Shown here: piece after piece, positions 1 through 12,353 of the stretch | Layout of the letters: each line of letters opens with the position of its first letter | Numbering within the stretch: the stretch's first letter is position 1 | Source: Winslowiella toletana | Lineage (GTDB): Bacteria; Pseudomonadota; Gammaproteobacteria; Enterobacterales; Enterobacteriaceae | Direction: 5' to 3' | Length of the DNA: 64,000 nt | Assembly: GCF_032164335.1 (NCBI RefSeq) | Contig: NZ_CP134152.1 | Coordinates: 1 to 64,000, forward strand | Notes under the pieces: model-generated | What the model saw: only the letters and a program-made list of their open reading frames with translations | Databases searched by the model: none | What the model was told of the DNA's origin: nothing | Made by a program: the position numbers and the translations under genes

Positions 1-1398
1 GTGTCACTTTCGCTTTGGCAACAGTGTCTTGCCCGCCTGCAGGATGAGCTACCTGCCACAGAATTCAGCATGTGGATACGCCCGCTACAGGCCGAACTGA
101 ATGACAATACACTGGCCTTGTATGCACCTAACCGGTTTGTACTCGACTGGGTTCGTGATAAATATCTGAATAATATCAACGGACTATTAAATGAATTTTG
201 TGGCACGGATGCGCCATTGCTGCGTTTTGAAGTTGGCAGTAAGCCTGTGACTCAAATCATCAGTCAACCGGTGGCGGCGACCGCCAGCGTCAGCGCGCCA
301 CCTGCTCCGGCAGGCGTGCGTCCGGCACCTTCACGCCCAAGCTGGGACAACGTACCGGCTCCTGCGGAGCTTTCTTACCGCTCGAACGTCAATACCAAAC
401 ATAACTTCGATAACTTCGTCGAAGGTAAATCGAACCAGCTGGCGCGTGCCGCCGCACGTCAGGTTGCCGATAATCCCGGTGGTGCCTATAACCCGCTGTT
501 CCTTTATGGCGGTACCGGCCTGGGTAAAACTCACCTGCTGCACGCGGTAGGTAATGGCATCATGGCGCGCAAGCCCAATGCCAAAGTGGTGTATATGCAT
601 TCCGAGCGCTTTGTGCAGGATATGGTGAAAGCGCTGCAAAATAATGCGATTGAAGAGTTCAAGCGCTATTATCGCTCTGTCGATGCGCTGCTGATCGATG
701 ACATTCAGTTCTTCGCGAATAAAGAGCGCTCGCAGGAAGAGTTTTTCCATACCTTTAATGCCCTGCTGGAAGGTAATCAGCAGATCATTCTGACGTCGGA
801 TCGCTATCCAAAAGAGATCAACGGCGTGGAAGATCGTCTGAAGTCGCGCTTCGGCTGGGGATTAACGGTCGCTATCGAGCCGCCTGAGCTGGAAACGCGC
901 GTGGCGATTCTGATGAAGAAAGCCGACGAAAATGACATTCGCCTGCCGGGCGAAGTGGCGTTCTTCATTGCCAAGCGTCTGCGTTCCAACGTACGTGAGC
1001 TGGAAGGGGCACTGAACCGTGTGATTGCCAACGCCAACTTTACTGGCCGCGCGATCACTATCGATTTCGTGCGTGAAGCGCTGCGCGATCTGCTGGCGCT
1101 GCAGGAAAAACTGGTTACCATCGACAATATTCAGAAGACGGTGGCCGAGTATTACAAAATCAAGGTGGCCGATCTGCTTTCCAAACGTCGTTCTCGTTCA
1201 GTGGCGCGTCCGCGTCAGATGGCGATGGCGATGGCTAAAGAGCTGACCAACCACAGTTTGCCGGAAATCGGTGATGCTTTCGGGGGTCGCGACCACACGA
1301 CCGTGCTGCATGCCTGCCGTAAAATCGAGCAGCTACGCGAAGAGAGTCACGACATTAAAGAAGATTTCTCAAATTTAATCAGAACATTATCTTCCTGA
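1..1398 (+). CDS. dnaA: Chromosomal replication initiator protein DnaA
   Basis: DnaA is the ATP-dependent initiator that binds DnaA boxes in oriC, melts the origin and recruits DnaB-DnaC. The 465-residue length is close to the E. coli protein. An N-terminal helicase-interaction domain is followed by a Pro/Ala-rich linker (about residues 85-125), an AAA+ domain with Walker [10 protein letters not shown] near residue 170 and Walker B LLIDDIQF near 230, and a C-terminal DNA-binding domain with the family signature [14 protein letters not shown] near 428. The start is GTG at base 1, so the promoter and any oriC sequences upstream lie outside the window, as expected of a chromosome numbered from dnaA. 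dnaN follows after 4 bases, indicating a dnaA-dnaN operon. Confidence 0.98.
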   Translation: MSLSLWQQCLARLQDELPATEFSMWIRPLQAELNDNTLALYAPNRFVLDWVRDKYLNNINGLLNEFCGTDAPLLRFEVGSKPVTQIISQPVAATASVSAPPAPAGVRPAPSRPSWDNVPAPAELSYRSNVNTKHNFDNFVEGKSNQLARAAARQVADNPGGAYNPLFLYGGTGLGKTHLLHAVGNGIMARKPNAKVVYMHSERFVQDMVKALQNNAIEEFKRYYRSVDALLIDDIQFFANKERSQEEFFHTFNALLEGNQQIILTSDRYPKEINGVEDRLKSRFGWGLTVAIEPPELETRVAILMKKADENDIRLPGEVAFFIAKRLRSNVRELEGALNRVIANANFTGRAITIDFVREALRDLLALQEKLVTIDNIQKTVAEYYKIKVADLLSKRRSRSVARPRQMAMAMAKELTNHSLPEIGDAFGGRDHTTVLHACRKIEQLREESHDIKEDFSNLIRTLSS

Positions 1399-1402
1399 CG
1401 CT

Positions 1403-2503
1403 ATGAAATTTATTGTAGAACGTGAGCATTTACTCAAACCGTTACAGCAAGTCAGCAGCCCGTTAGGTGGCCGCCCAACGCTGCCTATTCTTGGTAACCT
1501 GCTGTTGCAGGTTAATGAAGGCAGCCTGCTGTTAACCGGTACAGATTTAGAAATGGAAATGGTAGCGCGCGTGGCGCTGGCGCAGCCGCACGAGCCGGGC
1601 GCAACCACCGTACCGGCGCGCAAATTTTTTGATATCTGCCGCGGCTTGCCGGAAGGCGCAGAAATCACCGTGGTGCTGGAAGGCGACAGAATGCTGGTGC
1701 GCTCAGGGCGTAGCCGTTTTTCACTGTCGACGCTGCCTGCCAGCGACTTTCCGAACCTGGATGACTGGCAAAGTGAAGTTGAATTCACGCTGCCACAGGC
1801 TACGTTGAAGCGCCTGATTGAAGCCACACAGTTTTCAATGGCGCATCAGGACGTTCGCTATTACCTGAACGGTATGCTGTTCGAAACCGAAGGTGAAGAA
1901 CTGCGTACCGTGGCAACCGATGGTCACCGTCTGGCGGTTTGTTCAATGCCGATTGGTCAGGCATTACCAAACCATTCGGTGATCGTGCCGCGTAAAGGGG
2001 TGATTGAGCTGGTCCGTCTGCTGGACGGCGGTGAGACGCCATTGCAGGTGCAGATCGGCAGTAATAACATCCGCGCGCATGTCGGTGACTTTATTTTCAC
2101 CTCCAAACTGGTGGATGGTCGTTTCCCTGATTATCGTCGCGTACTGCCGAAAAATCCGGATAAAACGCTGGATGCTGGCTGCGATCTGCTTAAGCAGGCG
2201 TTTGCCCGTGCTGCGATCCTCTCCAATGAGAAGTTCCGTGGCGTTCGCCTCTATATCAGCGAAAATCAGCTGAAAATTACCGCGAATAATCCCGAACAGG
2301 AAGAAGCGGAAGAGATACTCGACGTCACTTATGGCGGCACCGATCTGGAAATTGGCTTTAACGTCAGTTACGTGCTGGATGTGCTGAACGCGCTGAAATG
2401 TGAAAACGTGCGTTTACTGCTGACCGATTCGGTTTCCAGCGTGCAGATCGAAGATGCGGCCAGCCAGTCGGCGGCCTATGTGGTTATGCCGATGCGCCTG
2501 TAG
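1403..2503 (+). CDS. dnaN: DNA polymerase III beta sliding clamp
   Basis: The beta clamp is a ring dimer that tethers DNA polymerase III and other proteins to DNA. The 366-residue product has the family length and begins MKFIVEREHLLKPLQQVS, typical of gamma-proteobacterial clamps; the C-terminus ends VVMPMRL, the part of the protein that closes the partner-binding cleft. It starts 4 bases after dnaA and is almost certainly cotranscribed with it. Unlike E. coli, where recF follows dnaN directly, about 160 bases separate it from recF and these contain a long inverted repeat. Confidence 0.98.
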   Translation: MKFIVEREHLLKPLQQVSSPLGGRPTLPILGNLLLQVNEGSLLLTGTDLEMEMVARVALAQPHEPGATTVPARKFFDICRGLPEGAEITVVLEGDRMLVRSGRSRFSLSTLPASDFPNLDDWQSEVEFTLPQATLKRLIEATQFSMAHQDVRYYLNGMLFETEGEELRTVATDGHRLAVCSMPIGQALPNHSVIVPRKGVIELVRLLDGGETPLQVQIGSNNIRAHVGDFIFTSKLVDGRFPDYRRVLPKNPDKTLDAGCDLLKQAFARAAILSNEKFRGVRLYISENQLKITANNPEQEEAEEILDVTYGGTDLEIGFNVSYVLDVLNALKCENVRLLLTDSVSSVQIEDAASQSAAYVVMPMRL

Positions 2504-2533
2504 TGGGTGAAATATATCGGGCTTACTTGCCAT

Positions 2534-2598
2534 TTTGCGTCCGGGCAGTGCTCGCCGTACTCAGGTACGCTGTGGGGCTGCCGCTGGCCGGACGCAAA
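2534..2598. repeat. Long imperfect palindrome between dnaN and recF
   Basis: Arms TTTGCGTCCGG (2534-2544) and CCGGACGCAAA (2588-2598) are perfectly complementary. Nested inside are GGCAG/CTGCC (2544-2548, 2578-2582) and CGTAC/GTACG (2556-2560, 2565-2569), so the whole 65 bases can fold into one long stem. There is no T-run, so it is not a classical terminator. It could be a dispersed REP/ERIC-like repeat or an mRNA processing/stabilising structure that separates dnaN and recF expression; which one cannot be told from this window. Confidence 0.6.
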
Positions 2599-2664
2599 CC
2601 GGCTGCGACGCTGATGCCCAGAATCGGAGTGGGTGACTGATTCACCTGCGGAGTTGTTTCTTCT

Positions 2665-6176
<3,512 letters not shown>

Positions 6177-6200
6177 TATCTGCTGCAATGTGAATTAAAA

Positions 6201-6229
6201 GGAACGGCAATTGCCGTTCCTTTTTTTTT
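6201..6229. terminator. Intrinsic terminator after gyrB, shared with the convergent regulator gene
   Basis: A perfect palindrome of two 10-base arms (GGAACGGCAA / TTGCCGTTCC, 6201-6220) is followed by nine T on the plus strand (6221-6229), a textbook rho-independent terminator for gyrB. On the minus strand it is preceded by AAAA, so it may also stop the convergent response-regulator transcript. The T-run overlaps the stop codon of that gene (6228-6230). Confidence 0.93.
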
Positions 6230-6950
6230 ACTCCTGCATTTCCGAAGGCGGTAAAACAAATTTATAGCCTTTACCCCACACGGTAAGAATACGTTCAGGA
6301 GCAGCCGGATTGGCCTCGATTTTCATCCGCAGCCGGTTGATATGGGTATTCACCGTATGCTCGTAGCCATCATGCTGATAACCCCACACCTGATTCAGCA
6401 GATTCAGACGGGAAAATACCTTTCCGGGATTTTTAGCAAAATGGTAGAGCAGATCAAACTCACGTGGCGTCAGATCGATATTACGCTGAAGCAGCTGCAC
6501 TTCACGCGAAATCGGGTCGATTGTCAGATCGGCGATATTGAGTTTTCCCGTTTCTCTGCGCAGATTGGTCGTCATCGCTTCCTGACGACGAAACAGGGCT
6601 TTGATGCGTGCCATCAGTTCCAGCATCGAAAAGGGTTTGGTCAGGTAATCATCCGCACCCAGCTCCAGTTCTAAAACGCGATGAACCTCGCTGGAGTGTG
6701 CGCTGATAATAATAATCGGCGTGTAGTGGGGCATCAGGCGTGCGCGACGGCACATCTCCAGACCATCCACTCCCGGTAACATAAGATCTAAAATTAAGGC
6801 ATCCCAGCCCCCCTGTTCCAGTAACAAGACGCCAGAATTCATATCAGTCGCGTGACTGATTGCATATTCTCCGTTGCGTATATTAAGTTGCAGAAGTTCA
6901 GCAATGTTGCTGTCATTTTCCACAATTAATATCTTTTTTGATCCCATCAT
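6228..6950 (-). CDS. Orphan OmpR/PhoB-family response regulator
   Basis: A two-component response regulator of 240 residues: receiver domain with acidic pocket E11/D13, phospho-acceptor D55 in LILDLMLPG, switch serine in IISAHS and K106 in DDYLTKPF, then a winged-helix DNA-binding domain with the typical LTPREFDLLYHFAKNPGKV and GYQHDGYEHTVNTHINRLR segments. Three in-frame starts are stacked (GTG 6953, ATG 6950, ATG 6947); ATG 6950 is chosen. No histidine kinase is adjacent, so its partner and targets are unknown. It sits where E. coli has yidB. The family assignment is secure; I could not match it to a named regulator. Confidence 0.9.
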   Translation of the reverse strand: MMGSKKILIVENDSNIAELLQLNIRNGEYAISHATDMNSGVLLLEQGGWDALILDLMLPGVDGLEMCRRARLMPHYTPIIIISAHSSEVHRVLELELGADDYLTKPFSMLELMARIKALFRRQEAMTTNLRRETGKLNIADLTIDPISREVQLLQRNIDLTPREFDLLYHFAKNPGKVFSRLNLLNQVWGYQHDGYEHTVNTHINRLRMKIEANPAAPERILTVWGKGYKFVLPPSEMQE

Positions 6951-7259
6951 CACTCATTGGCCTGTGCTTACGTCCTGCAAACTCGAGTGGAGATAGTACA
7001 TAACTTCATCACTGCAAGTTATCACATTTTGTTTAACTTATGTGAGATATCGGTGAAGATTAGGGAAATTAACAGATTTTTATTTTCCTCAGTGCAAATT
7101 ATTGTTTATTTTAATTTGCGGATTTTTTTAATCATTTTTGATTAACAAGCTGCTGTCGCTGCATCAGAGGCTGGTCACTTATTTCGCATTATTCACGCTG
7201 GTCAATGTGAGCGGGATCGCGCTAGCATGGTTAACACACCGTTATCTGACGAGGATGTT
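6951..7259. promoter_or_regulatory. AT-rich intergenic region between the regulator and yidA
   Basis: This 309-base spacer between divergent genes must hold both promoters. Two structures are visible: the dyad TCACAT-N12-ATGTGA (7022-7027, 7040-7045), operator-like and a possible autoregulatory site; and GCAAATTA-N10-TAATTTGC (7094-7101, 7112-7119) followed by a T-run (7123-7129), resembling an AT-rich terminator on the plus strand although no plus-strand gene precedes it. A 62-codon reading frame here has no support. yidA has a GAGG ribosome site at 7251-7254. Confidence 0.45.
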
Positions 7260-8069
7260 ATGGCGATAAAACTGATTGCAATTGATATGGATGGCACGTT
7301 ACTTAACCATCAACACCTGATTACGCCGCGCGTGAAAGAGGCGATCAGCCGGGCGCGGGACAAAGGCGTGCATGTGGTTCTGGCAACCGGACGACCTTTT
7401 ATCGGCGTACAACGTTACCTGATGGAGCTGGATTTGCAGCAGGAAGGCCAGTTCTGCATTACCAATAACGGTGCGCTGGTGCAGCGTGCTGATAATGGTG
7501 ACTGTATCGCCGAAGTTACCCTCTCTTTTGCTGATTACCTCTATTTTGAACAGCTTTCTCGCCAGCTGGGCGTTCATTTCCAGGCGCTGGATAAATCACT
7601 GCTGTATACCGCCAATAAAGATATCAGTGAATTTACCATTCATGAGGCGTCAATGACTGGCATTCCTTTGCGCTACCGCAGTGTGGAAGAAATGGACCGT
7701 AGCCTGACCTTTCCGAAAGTAATGATGATCGATCCGCCAGAGGTTCTGGATGAAGCGATTAAGCGCCTGCCGCAGGAAGCACGCGAGAACTACACCATTC
7801 TGAAAAGCGCGCCTTATTATCTGGAAATCCTGCATAAACAGGTGAATAAAGGTGCAGGTGTTAAAGCGCTGGCCGATCGGCTGGGCCTGTCACGCGATGA
7901 AGTGATGGCAATTGGCGATCAGGAGAACGATCTGGCGATGCTGGAGTTTGCTGGCACCGGCATTGCGATGGGTAACGGCATCGAATCGGTAAAAGCCATC
8001 AGCCAGTTTGTCACGAAAACCAATATGGAAGATGGCGTCGCGCACGCGATTGAGAAGTTCGTTCTGTAG
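7260..8069 (+). CDS. yidA: HAD-family sugar-phosphate phosphatase YidA
   Basis: YidA is a cytoplasmic haloacid-dehalogenase (Cof subfamily) phosphatase acting on sugar phosphates and small phosphate esters. The 269-residue product carries HAD motif I DMDGT (nucleophile D9, acid D11), the motif II region LATGRP, and motif III/IV GDQENDLAML near residue 219, with the large C2 cap between them. ATG 7260 is preferred over the in-frame ATG at 7227 because it matches the family N-terminus MAIKLIAIDMDG and has GAGG 6 bases upstream. A hairpin terminator follows. Confidence 0.95.
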   Translation: MAIKLIAIDMDGTLLNHQHLITPRVKEAISRARDKGVHVVLATGRPFIGVQRYLMELDLQQEGQFCITNNGALVQRADNGDCIAEVTLSFADYLYFEQLSRQLGVHFQALDKSLLYTANKDISEFTIHEASMTGIPLRYRSVEEMDRSLTFPKVMMIDPPEVLDEAIKRLPQEARENYTILKSAPYYLEILHKQVNKGAGVKALADRLGLSRDEVMAIGDQENDLAMLEFAGTGIAMGNGIESVKAISQFVTKTNMEDGVAHAIEKFVL

Positions 8070-8086
8070 TTTCTGGCTCTCTTTTC

Positions 8087-8107
8087 CGGGCCACATCACG
8101 TGGCCCG
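8087..8107 (+). terminator. Hairpin after yidA
   Basis: Stem CGGGCCAC / GTGGCCCG (8087-8094, 8100-8107) with a 5-base loop, followed by TTATGT. The stem is strong but the T-run is poor, so it is a likely but not textbook terminator isolating yidA from the dgo promoter. Confidence 0.6.
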
Positions 8108-8163
8108 TTATGTAATCCCACCTGAAATCTGCTTGCTGATTCTCTGACAGCGAACTGTCCGTT

Positions 8164-8207
8164 TTGTGATCTCGATTGTAGTACAATATATATTTGTAGT
8201 ACTACAA
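8164..8207 (+). promoter_or_regulatory. dgo promoter with two palindromic operators
   Basis: A candidate sigma-70 promoter (TTGTGA 8164-8169, 17-base spacer, TATATA 8187-8192) is overlaid by two related dyads: ATTGTA-G-TACAAT (8175-8187) in the spacer and the perfect 14-base palindrome TTGTAGTACTACAA (8194-8207) at the expected transcription start. Shared TTGTA/TACAA half-sites imply one repressor bound at two places. By position and shape this is the DgoR (GntR/FadR family) operator of the D-galactonate operon; I recall half-sites of this type for DgoR but cannot verify it here. No dgoR gene lies nearby. Confidence 0.75.
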
Positions 8208-8245
8208 TGGTCGCATCATCCCGCACTGAAGATTAAGGACATGAT

Positions 8246-9127
8246 GTGACCAGCTATATCGCTATCGACTGGGGCTCAACCAATCTGCGTGCCTGGCATT
8301 ATCAGCAGGGCAAATGCATTGATCAGCGACGGTCTGAGGCCGGCGTCACCCGGCTGGCTGGTCGCAGTCCGGCTGAGGTGTTTGCCAGCATCACCGCGGG
8401 CTGGCCGGTTGAGCAGTTGCCGGTGGTGATGGCTGGAATGGTGGGAAGTAACGCCGGCTGGCAGTCGGTTCCCTATCTGCCTTGTCCGGTTGCGCTGACT
8501 CAGCTGGCATCAAATCTGAGTAGTGTTCAAGGAAAAGCGTGGATTGTGCCGGGATTAAGCATCGAACGTCGCGATAATCACAATATTATGCGAGGTGAAG
8601 AGACGCAGCTGCTGGGCGCATTCAGCCTGGCGCCGTCGACAACCTATGTGCTGCCCGGTACCCATGCCAAATGGGTGCAGACTGAAGGCGATAGCGTGCG
8701 CGATTTTCGCAGCGTAATGACCGGCGAACTGCATCATCTTCTGCTGCAACACTCCCTGCTGGGCGCGGGCCTGCCGCCACAGCAGCCGGATGCCGCAGCA
8801 TTCCGTGACGGGCTGGAAACCGGTTGTAACGACCGCAGTATTCTCTCACGGCTGTTTGAAGTGCGCGCCGCACATATTCTGGGCTCCCGTCCCGCTGAAT
8901 CAACCAGCGAATTCCTTTCCGGTTTATTGATTGGTCATGAAGTGGCGCTGATGCAGCAGCAATTCGCCCCCGACAGTCATTCACCGCTGACGCTGATCGC
9001 TGACGGCTCGCTGGCAGAACGTTATCAGCAGGCGATGATATTTGCCGGTATTCCGGCGCAATTACTGGAGGGTGATGTGGCCTTCCTGCATGGAATAAGG
9101 AGCATTGCCGATGAACTGGCCAACTAA
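8246..9127 (+). CDS. dgoK: 2-dehydro-3-deoxygalactonokinase
   Basis: DgoK phosphorylates 2-keto-3-deoxy-D-galactonate (KDGal) with ATP, the second step of D-galactonate breakdown. The 293-residue protein starts with the ASKHA-type phosphate loop IDWGSTNLR (residues 7-15) and contains the family segments AGMVGS, MRGEETQLLGA and PGTHAKWV. Translation starts at GTG 8246 (AAGGA at 8235-8239); no in-frame ATG exists at this end. It overlaps dgoA by 17 bases and is the first gene of dgoK-dgoA-dgoD behind the two-operator promoter. Confidence 0.94.
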   Translation: MTSYIAIDWGSTNLRAWHYQQGKCIDQRRSEAGVTRLAGRSPAEVFASITAGWPVEQLPVVMAGMVGSNAGWQSVPYLPCPVALTQLASNLSSVQGKAWIVPGLSIERRDNHNIMRGEETQLLGAFSLAPSTTYVLPGTHAKWVQTEGDSVRDFRSVMTGELHHLLLQHSLLGAGLPPQQPDAAAFRDGLETGCNDRSILSRLFEVRAAHILGSRPAESTSEFLSGLLIGHEVALMQQQFAPDSHSPLTLIADGSLAERYQQAMIFAGIPAQLLEGDVAFLHGIRSIADELAN

Positions 9128-9728
9128 GCTGCCGTTAATCGCCATTCTGCGGGGTATCGAGCCGGAAGAGGCTGAGGCGCACGTCAGCGCACTGATTGCC
9201 GCCGGTTTTGATGCGATTGAAATCCCACTGAATTCACCGCAGTGGCAGCGCAGTATTGCCCAGGTGGTACAGCGCTATGGTCATCAGGCGCTGATCGGCG
9301 CTGGCACAGTGCTGACGCCCGAACAGGTCGAGATACTGAGTGATATAGGCAGCCAGCTGGTGGTAACACCTAACACCGATCCGGCGGTAATCCGCCGCGC
9401 AGCAGAAAAAGGCATGACGATTGCTGCCGGTTGCGCCACCGCTTCTGAAGCGTTTAGCGCGATCCACGCGGGTGCTCAGGCGCTGAAAATTTTTCCATCA
9501 TCAGCATTTGGGCCGGATTACATCAAAGCGCTGAAAGCGGTACTGCCGCCAGCGATACCGGTGTTTGCCGTCGGCGGCGTTACGCCGCAAAACCTGAAGG
9601 ATTTTCTGGCTGCGGGTTGTATCGGCGCAGGTCTGGGTAGCGATCTGTATCGGGCAGGCCAGCCAGTTGCGGTGACTGCCGCTAAAGCACAGGCTTTTGT
9701 AGACGCTTATAAGGAAGCTGTACGATGA
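9111..9728 (+). CDS. dgoA: 2-dehydro-3-deoxy-6-phosphogalactonate aldolase
   Basis: DgoA is a class I KDPG-type aldolase that splits KDPGal into pyruvate and D-glyceraldehyde 3-phosphate. The protein from ATG 9111 is 205 residues, the E. coli length, with catalytic E37 in AIEIPLNS and Schiff-base K126 in [18 protein letters not shown] (9097-9102) supports ATG 9111 rather than the in-frame TTG at 9105. It overlaps dgoK by 17 bases and dgoD by 4 (ATGA), so the three are translationally coupled. Confidence 0.96.
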   Translation: MNWPTKLPLIAILRGIEPEEAEAHVSALIAAGFDAIEIPLNSPQWQRSIAQVVQRYGHQALIGAGTVLTPEQVEILSDIGSQLVVTPNTDPAVIRRAAEKGMTIAAGCATASEAFSAIHAGAQALKIFPSSAFGPDYIKALKAVLPPAIPVFAVGGVTPQNLKDFLAAGCIGAGLGSDLYRAGQPVAVTAAKAQAFVDAYKEAVR

Positions 9729-10873
9729 AAATAACCAAACTGACCACCTATCGTCTGCCCCCGCGCTGGATGTTCCTGAAAATTGAAACCGATGAGGGCA
9801 TTGTGGGCTGGGGCGAACCGGTCATTGAAGGGCGTGCGCGCAGCGTTGAAGCAGCGGTGCATGAGTTTTCTGATTATCTGATCGGTCAGGACCCGGCACG
9901 CATCAATGATCTGTGGCAGGTGATGTATCGCGGCGGGTTTTATCGCGGCGGTGCGATTCTGATGAGTGCGATTGCCGGTATCGACCAGGCATTATGGGAT
10001 ATCAAAGGAAAAGCGCTGGGCGTGCCGGTTTATCAGCTACTGGGTGGTCTGGTTCGCGACAATATTAAGGCCTACAGCTGGGTAGGCGGCGATCGACCGG
10101 CAGAAGTGATTGAAGGCATCAGCAAACTGCGCGCGATCGGGTTTGATACTTTTAAACTCAATGGCTGCGAAGAGCTTGGCATCATTGATAACTCGCGAAA
10201 AATCGATGCGGCGGTCAATACCGTGGCTCAAATTCGTGAAGCTTTTGGTCATCAAATTGAGTTTGGCCTCGATTTTCACGGTCGGGTGCATGCGCCGATG
10301 GCGAAGGTGCTGATCAAAGAGCTGGAGCCGTATCGCCCGCTGTTTATTGAGGAGCCGGTACTGGCGGAACAGGCGGAATACTATCCCCGCCTTGCGGCGC
10401 AAACTCACCTGCCGATTGCCGCTGGTGAGCGGATGTACTCCCGCTTTGAATTTAAACGCGTACTGGATGCCGGTGGCCTGGCGATTCTGCAACCCGATCT
10501 GTCACATGCCGGTGGCATCACTGAGTGTGTGAAAATTGCCAGCATGGCGGAAGCTTATGATGTGGCGCTGGCACCGCACTGTCCGCTCGGCCCGCTGGCG
10601 TTGGCTGCCTGTCTGCATGTGGATTTCGTCTCGCGCAATGCGGTATTCCAGGAGCAAAGCATGGGGATTCATTACAACAAAGGTGCAGAACTGCTGGATT
10701 ATGTGGTGAACAAACAGGATTTCAGCATGAATAATGGTCACTTTGCTCCGCTGAATAAACCGGGGCTGGGTGTGGAAATTGACGAGCAACTGGTAATTGA
10801 GCGCAGCCAGCAGGCGACAGACTGGCGCAATCCACTGTGGCGCTATGCCGATGGTTCAGTCGCAGAATGGTAA
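9725..10873 (+). CDS. dgoD: D-galactonate dehydratase
   Basis: DgoD is an enolase-superfamily Mg2+ enzyme that dehydrates D-galactonate to 2-keto-3-deoxygalactonate, the first step of the pathway. All expected residues are visible in the 382-residue protein (same length as E. coli): metal ligands D183, E209 and E235, catalytic H185 in LDFHGRVH and H285 in APHCPLGP. It overlaps dgoA by 4 bases. In E. coli dgoT follows; here a different transporter begins 169 bases downstream, after a gap containing the 10-base palindrome AAGAATTCTT (10887-10896). Confidence 0.97.
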   Translation: MKITKLTTYRLPPRWMFLKIETDEGIVGWGEPVIEGRARSVEAAVHEFSDYLIGQDPARINDLWQVMYRGGFYRGGAILMSAIAGIDQALWDIKGKALGVPVYQLLGGLVRDNIKAYSWVGGDRPAEVIEGISKLRAIGFDTFKLNGCEELGIIDNSRKIDAAVNTVAQIREAFGHQIEFGLDFHGRVHAPMAKVLIKELEPYRPLFIEEPVLAEQAEYYPRLAAQTHLPIAAGERMYSRFEFKRVLDAGGLAILQPDLSHAGGITECVKIASMAEAYDVALAPHCPLGPLALAACLHVDFVSRNAVFQEQSMGIHYNKGAELLDYVVNKQDFSMNNGHFAPLNKPGLGVEIDEQLVIERSQQATDWRNPLWRYADGSVAEW

Positions 10874-11042
10874 TCCCTCAGATAACAAGAATTCTTATAG
10901 TTCATAAATAATTCGCGTTGCAGCCAGCCTGGCCGCAGCCTGAAGATTGACGAAAAGAACCCGTGGCAAATAAACCTGGCGTAAATTGCGGGCGGCTTAC
11001 TGCTGCCCCGCTAACGATACGTGAATAAAAGAGGTTGTTATT

Positions 11043-12353
11043 ATGAACACCGACCTGTACTCCTCAACGCTAAAACAACTCAATGCCAAAATAATACCTT
11101 TTATCGTTATTTGTTATTTTGTCGCCAACCTGGATAAAACCAATATTTCGATCGCTGCATTACAGATGAATGCCGATTTAGGCTTGTCCGCCAGTATGTA
11201 CGGGCTGGGCGTAGGCATGTTCTATATCTCGTATATTATTTTCGAACTGCCGAGCAATATTATTATGACCCGCGTCGGCGCGCGTATCTGGATTGCCCGT
11301 ATTATGATTACCTGGGGCATCGTCAGTACCGGCATGGCCTTTGTTCAGTCGGCTAACCAGCTGTATGTGATGCGCTTTTTGCTCGGCATGGCGGAAGCCG
11401 GTTTCACCCCCGGCATCATTTACTACATCTCCTGCTGGTTCCCGAAAAGCAACCGCGCCCGCGCCATGTCATTTTTCTATATGGGATCGGTCGCCGCATC
11501 CATTATCGGTTTGCCGATTTCCGGTGCGCTTCTCAATATGCACGGCATTGCTGATATCGCTGGCTGGCGCTGGCTGTTTGCTATCGAAGGTGTTCCGGCG
11601 CTGGTGCTGGGCGTGCTGGTATTACGGCGCTTACCGGACTCTCCGGCGCATGCCAGCTGGCTGAATCCGCAGCAGAAAAGCTGGTTGCAGCAGCGCCTGC
11701 AACAGGACAATGTGGGCGTAGAGATCGGAGCCAATCACTCCTGGCTGAGCGCGCTGAAAAATAAAACTGTACTGCTGTTAAGCCTGGTGTGGTTCCTGCA
11801 GGCATTTGGCTCGATTGGTATTACCCTATTTATGCCGTTAATTATAAAAAGCATGGCCGCTGAACAAAGTAATTTTGTTATCAGTCTGCTTTCTGCGGTG
11901 CCGTTTGTCTGTGCCTGCTTATTTATGTATTTAAACGGACGCCACTCGGATAAAACCGGCGAACGTTCATGGCATCTTGGATTACCGCTGATCTTTTCCG
12001 GTCTGTCGCTGGCAATCGCCATCTGGTCCGGCAGCCTGCTGCTCTCTTATCTGCTGCTGATCTTAACCGTCGGCTTTAACTTTGCGCTGACGCCGATCTT
12101 CTGGGCGGTTACCACGGAAAAACTGGCTGGCGTTGCCGCTGCCGCTTCGATTGCTTTTATCAACACGGTCGCCAACTTTGTCGGCCTCGGCCTGCCGCCG
12201 ATACTTGGAAAAATTAAGGATCTGACCGACAGCTATCACTACGGTCTGTTAATCGTCGCACTGGCGCTGATTATTGGCGGCATTATCGGCATTGTGGTGT
12301 CGCGACCGACGGGTAATTCTGCGGCGAACGCACTCTCTCAGGTATCAAAATGA
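11043..12353 (+). CDS. MFS transporter, anion:cation symporter (ACS) type
   Basis: A 436-residue 12-helix major facilitator of the ACS family, which imports organic acids such as tartrate, phthalate or hexonates by proton symport. Family features are the N-terminal ICYFVANLDKTNISIAALQMN segment split around helix 1, GAEAGFTPG-like MAEAGFTPGIIYYISCWFPKSNRARA after helix 4 and a large central loop. GAGG at 11031-11034 supports ATG 11043. It is not a close DgoT by eye (DgoT has ICYVDRANLA near the start), so whether it carries galactonate is an inference from position. It overlaps the next gene by 4 bases. Confidence 0.88.
   Translation: MNTDLYSSTLKQLNAKIIPFIVICYFVANLDKTNISIAALQMNADLGLSASMYGLGVGMFYISYIIFELPSNIIMTRVGARIWIARIMITWGIVSTGMAFVQSANQLYVMRFLLGMAEAGFTPGIIYYISCWFPKSNRARAMSFFYMGSVAASIIGLPISGALLNMHGIADIAGWRWLFAIEGVPALVLGVLVLRRLPDSPAHASWLNPQQKSWLQQRLQQDNVGVEIGANHSWLSALKNKTVLLLSLVWFLQAFGSIGITLFMPLIIKSMAAEQSNFVISLLSAVPFVCACLFMYLNGRHSDKTGERSWHLGLPLIFSGLSLAIAIWSGSLLLSYLLLILTVGFNFALTPIFWAVTTEKLAGVAAAASIAFINTVANFVGLGLPPILGKIKDLTDSYHYGLLIVALALIIGGIIGIVVSRPTGNSAANALSQVSK

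Noticed and set aside
6957-7145. 62-codon frame between the orphan regulator and yidA
   Set aside because: AT-rich promoter region, hydrophobic by base composition, no ribosome site.
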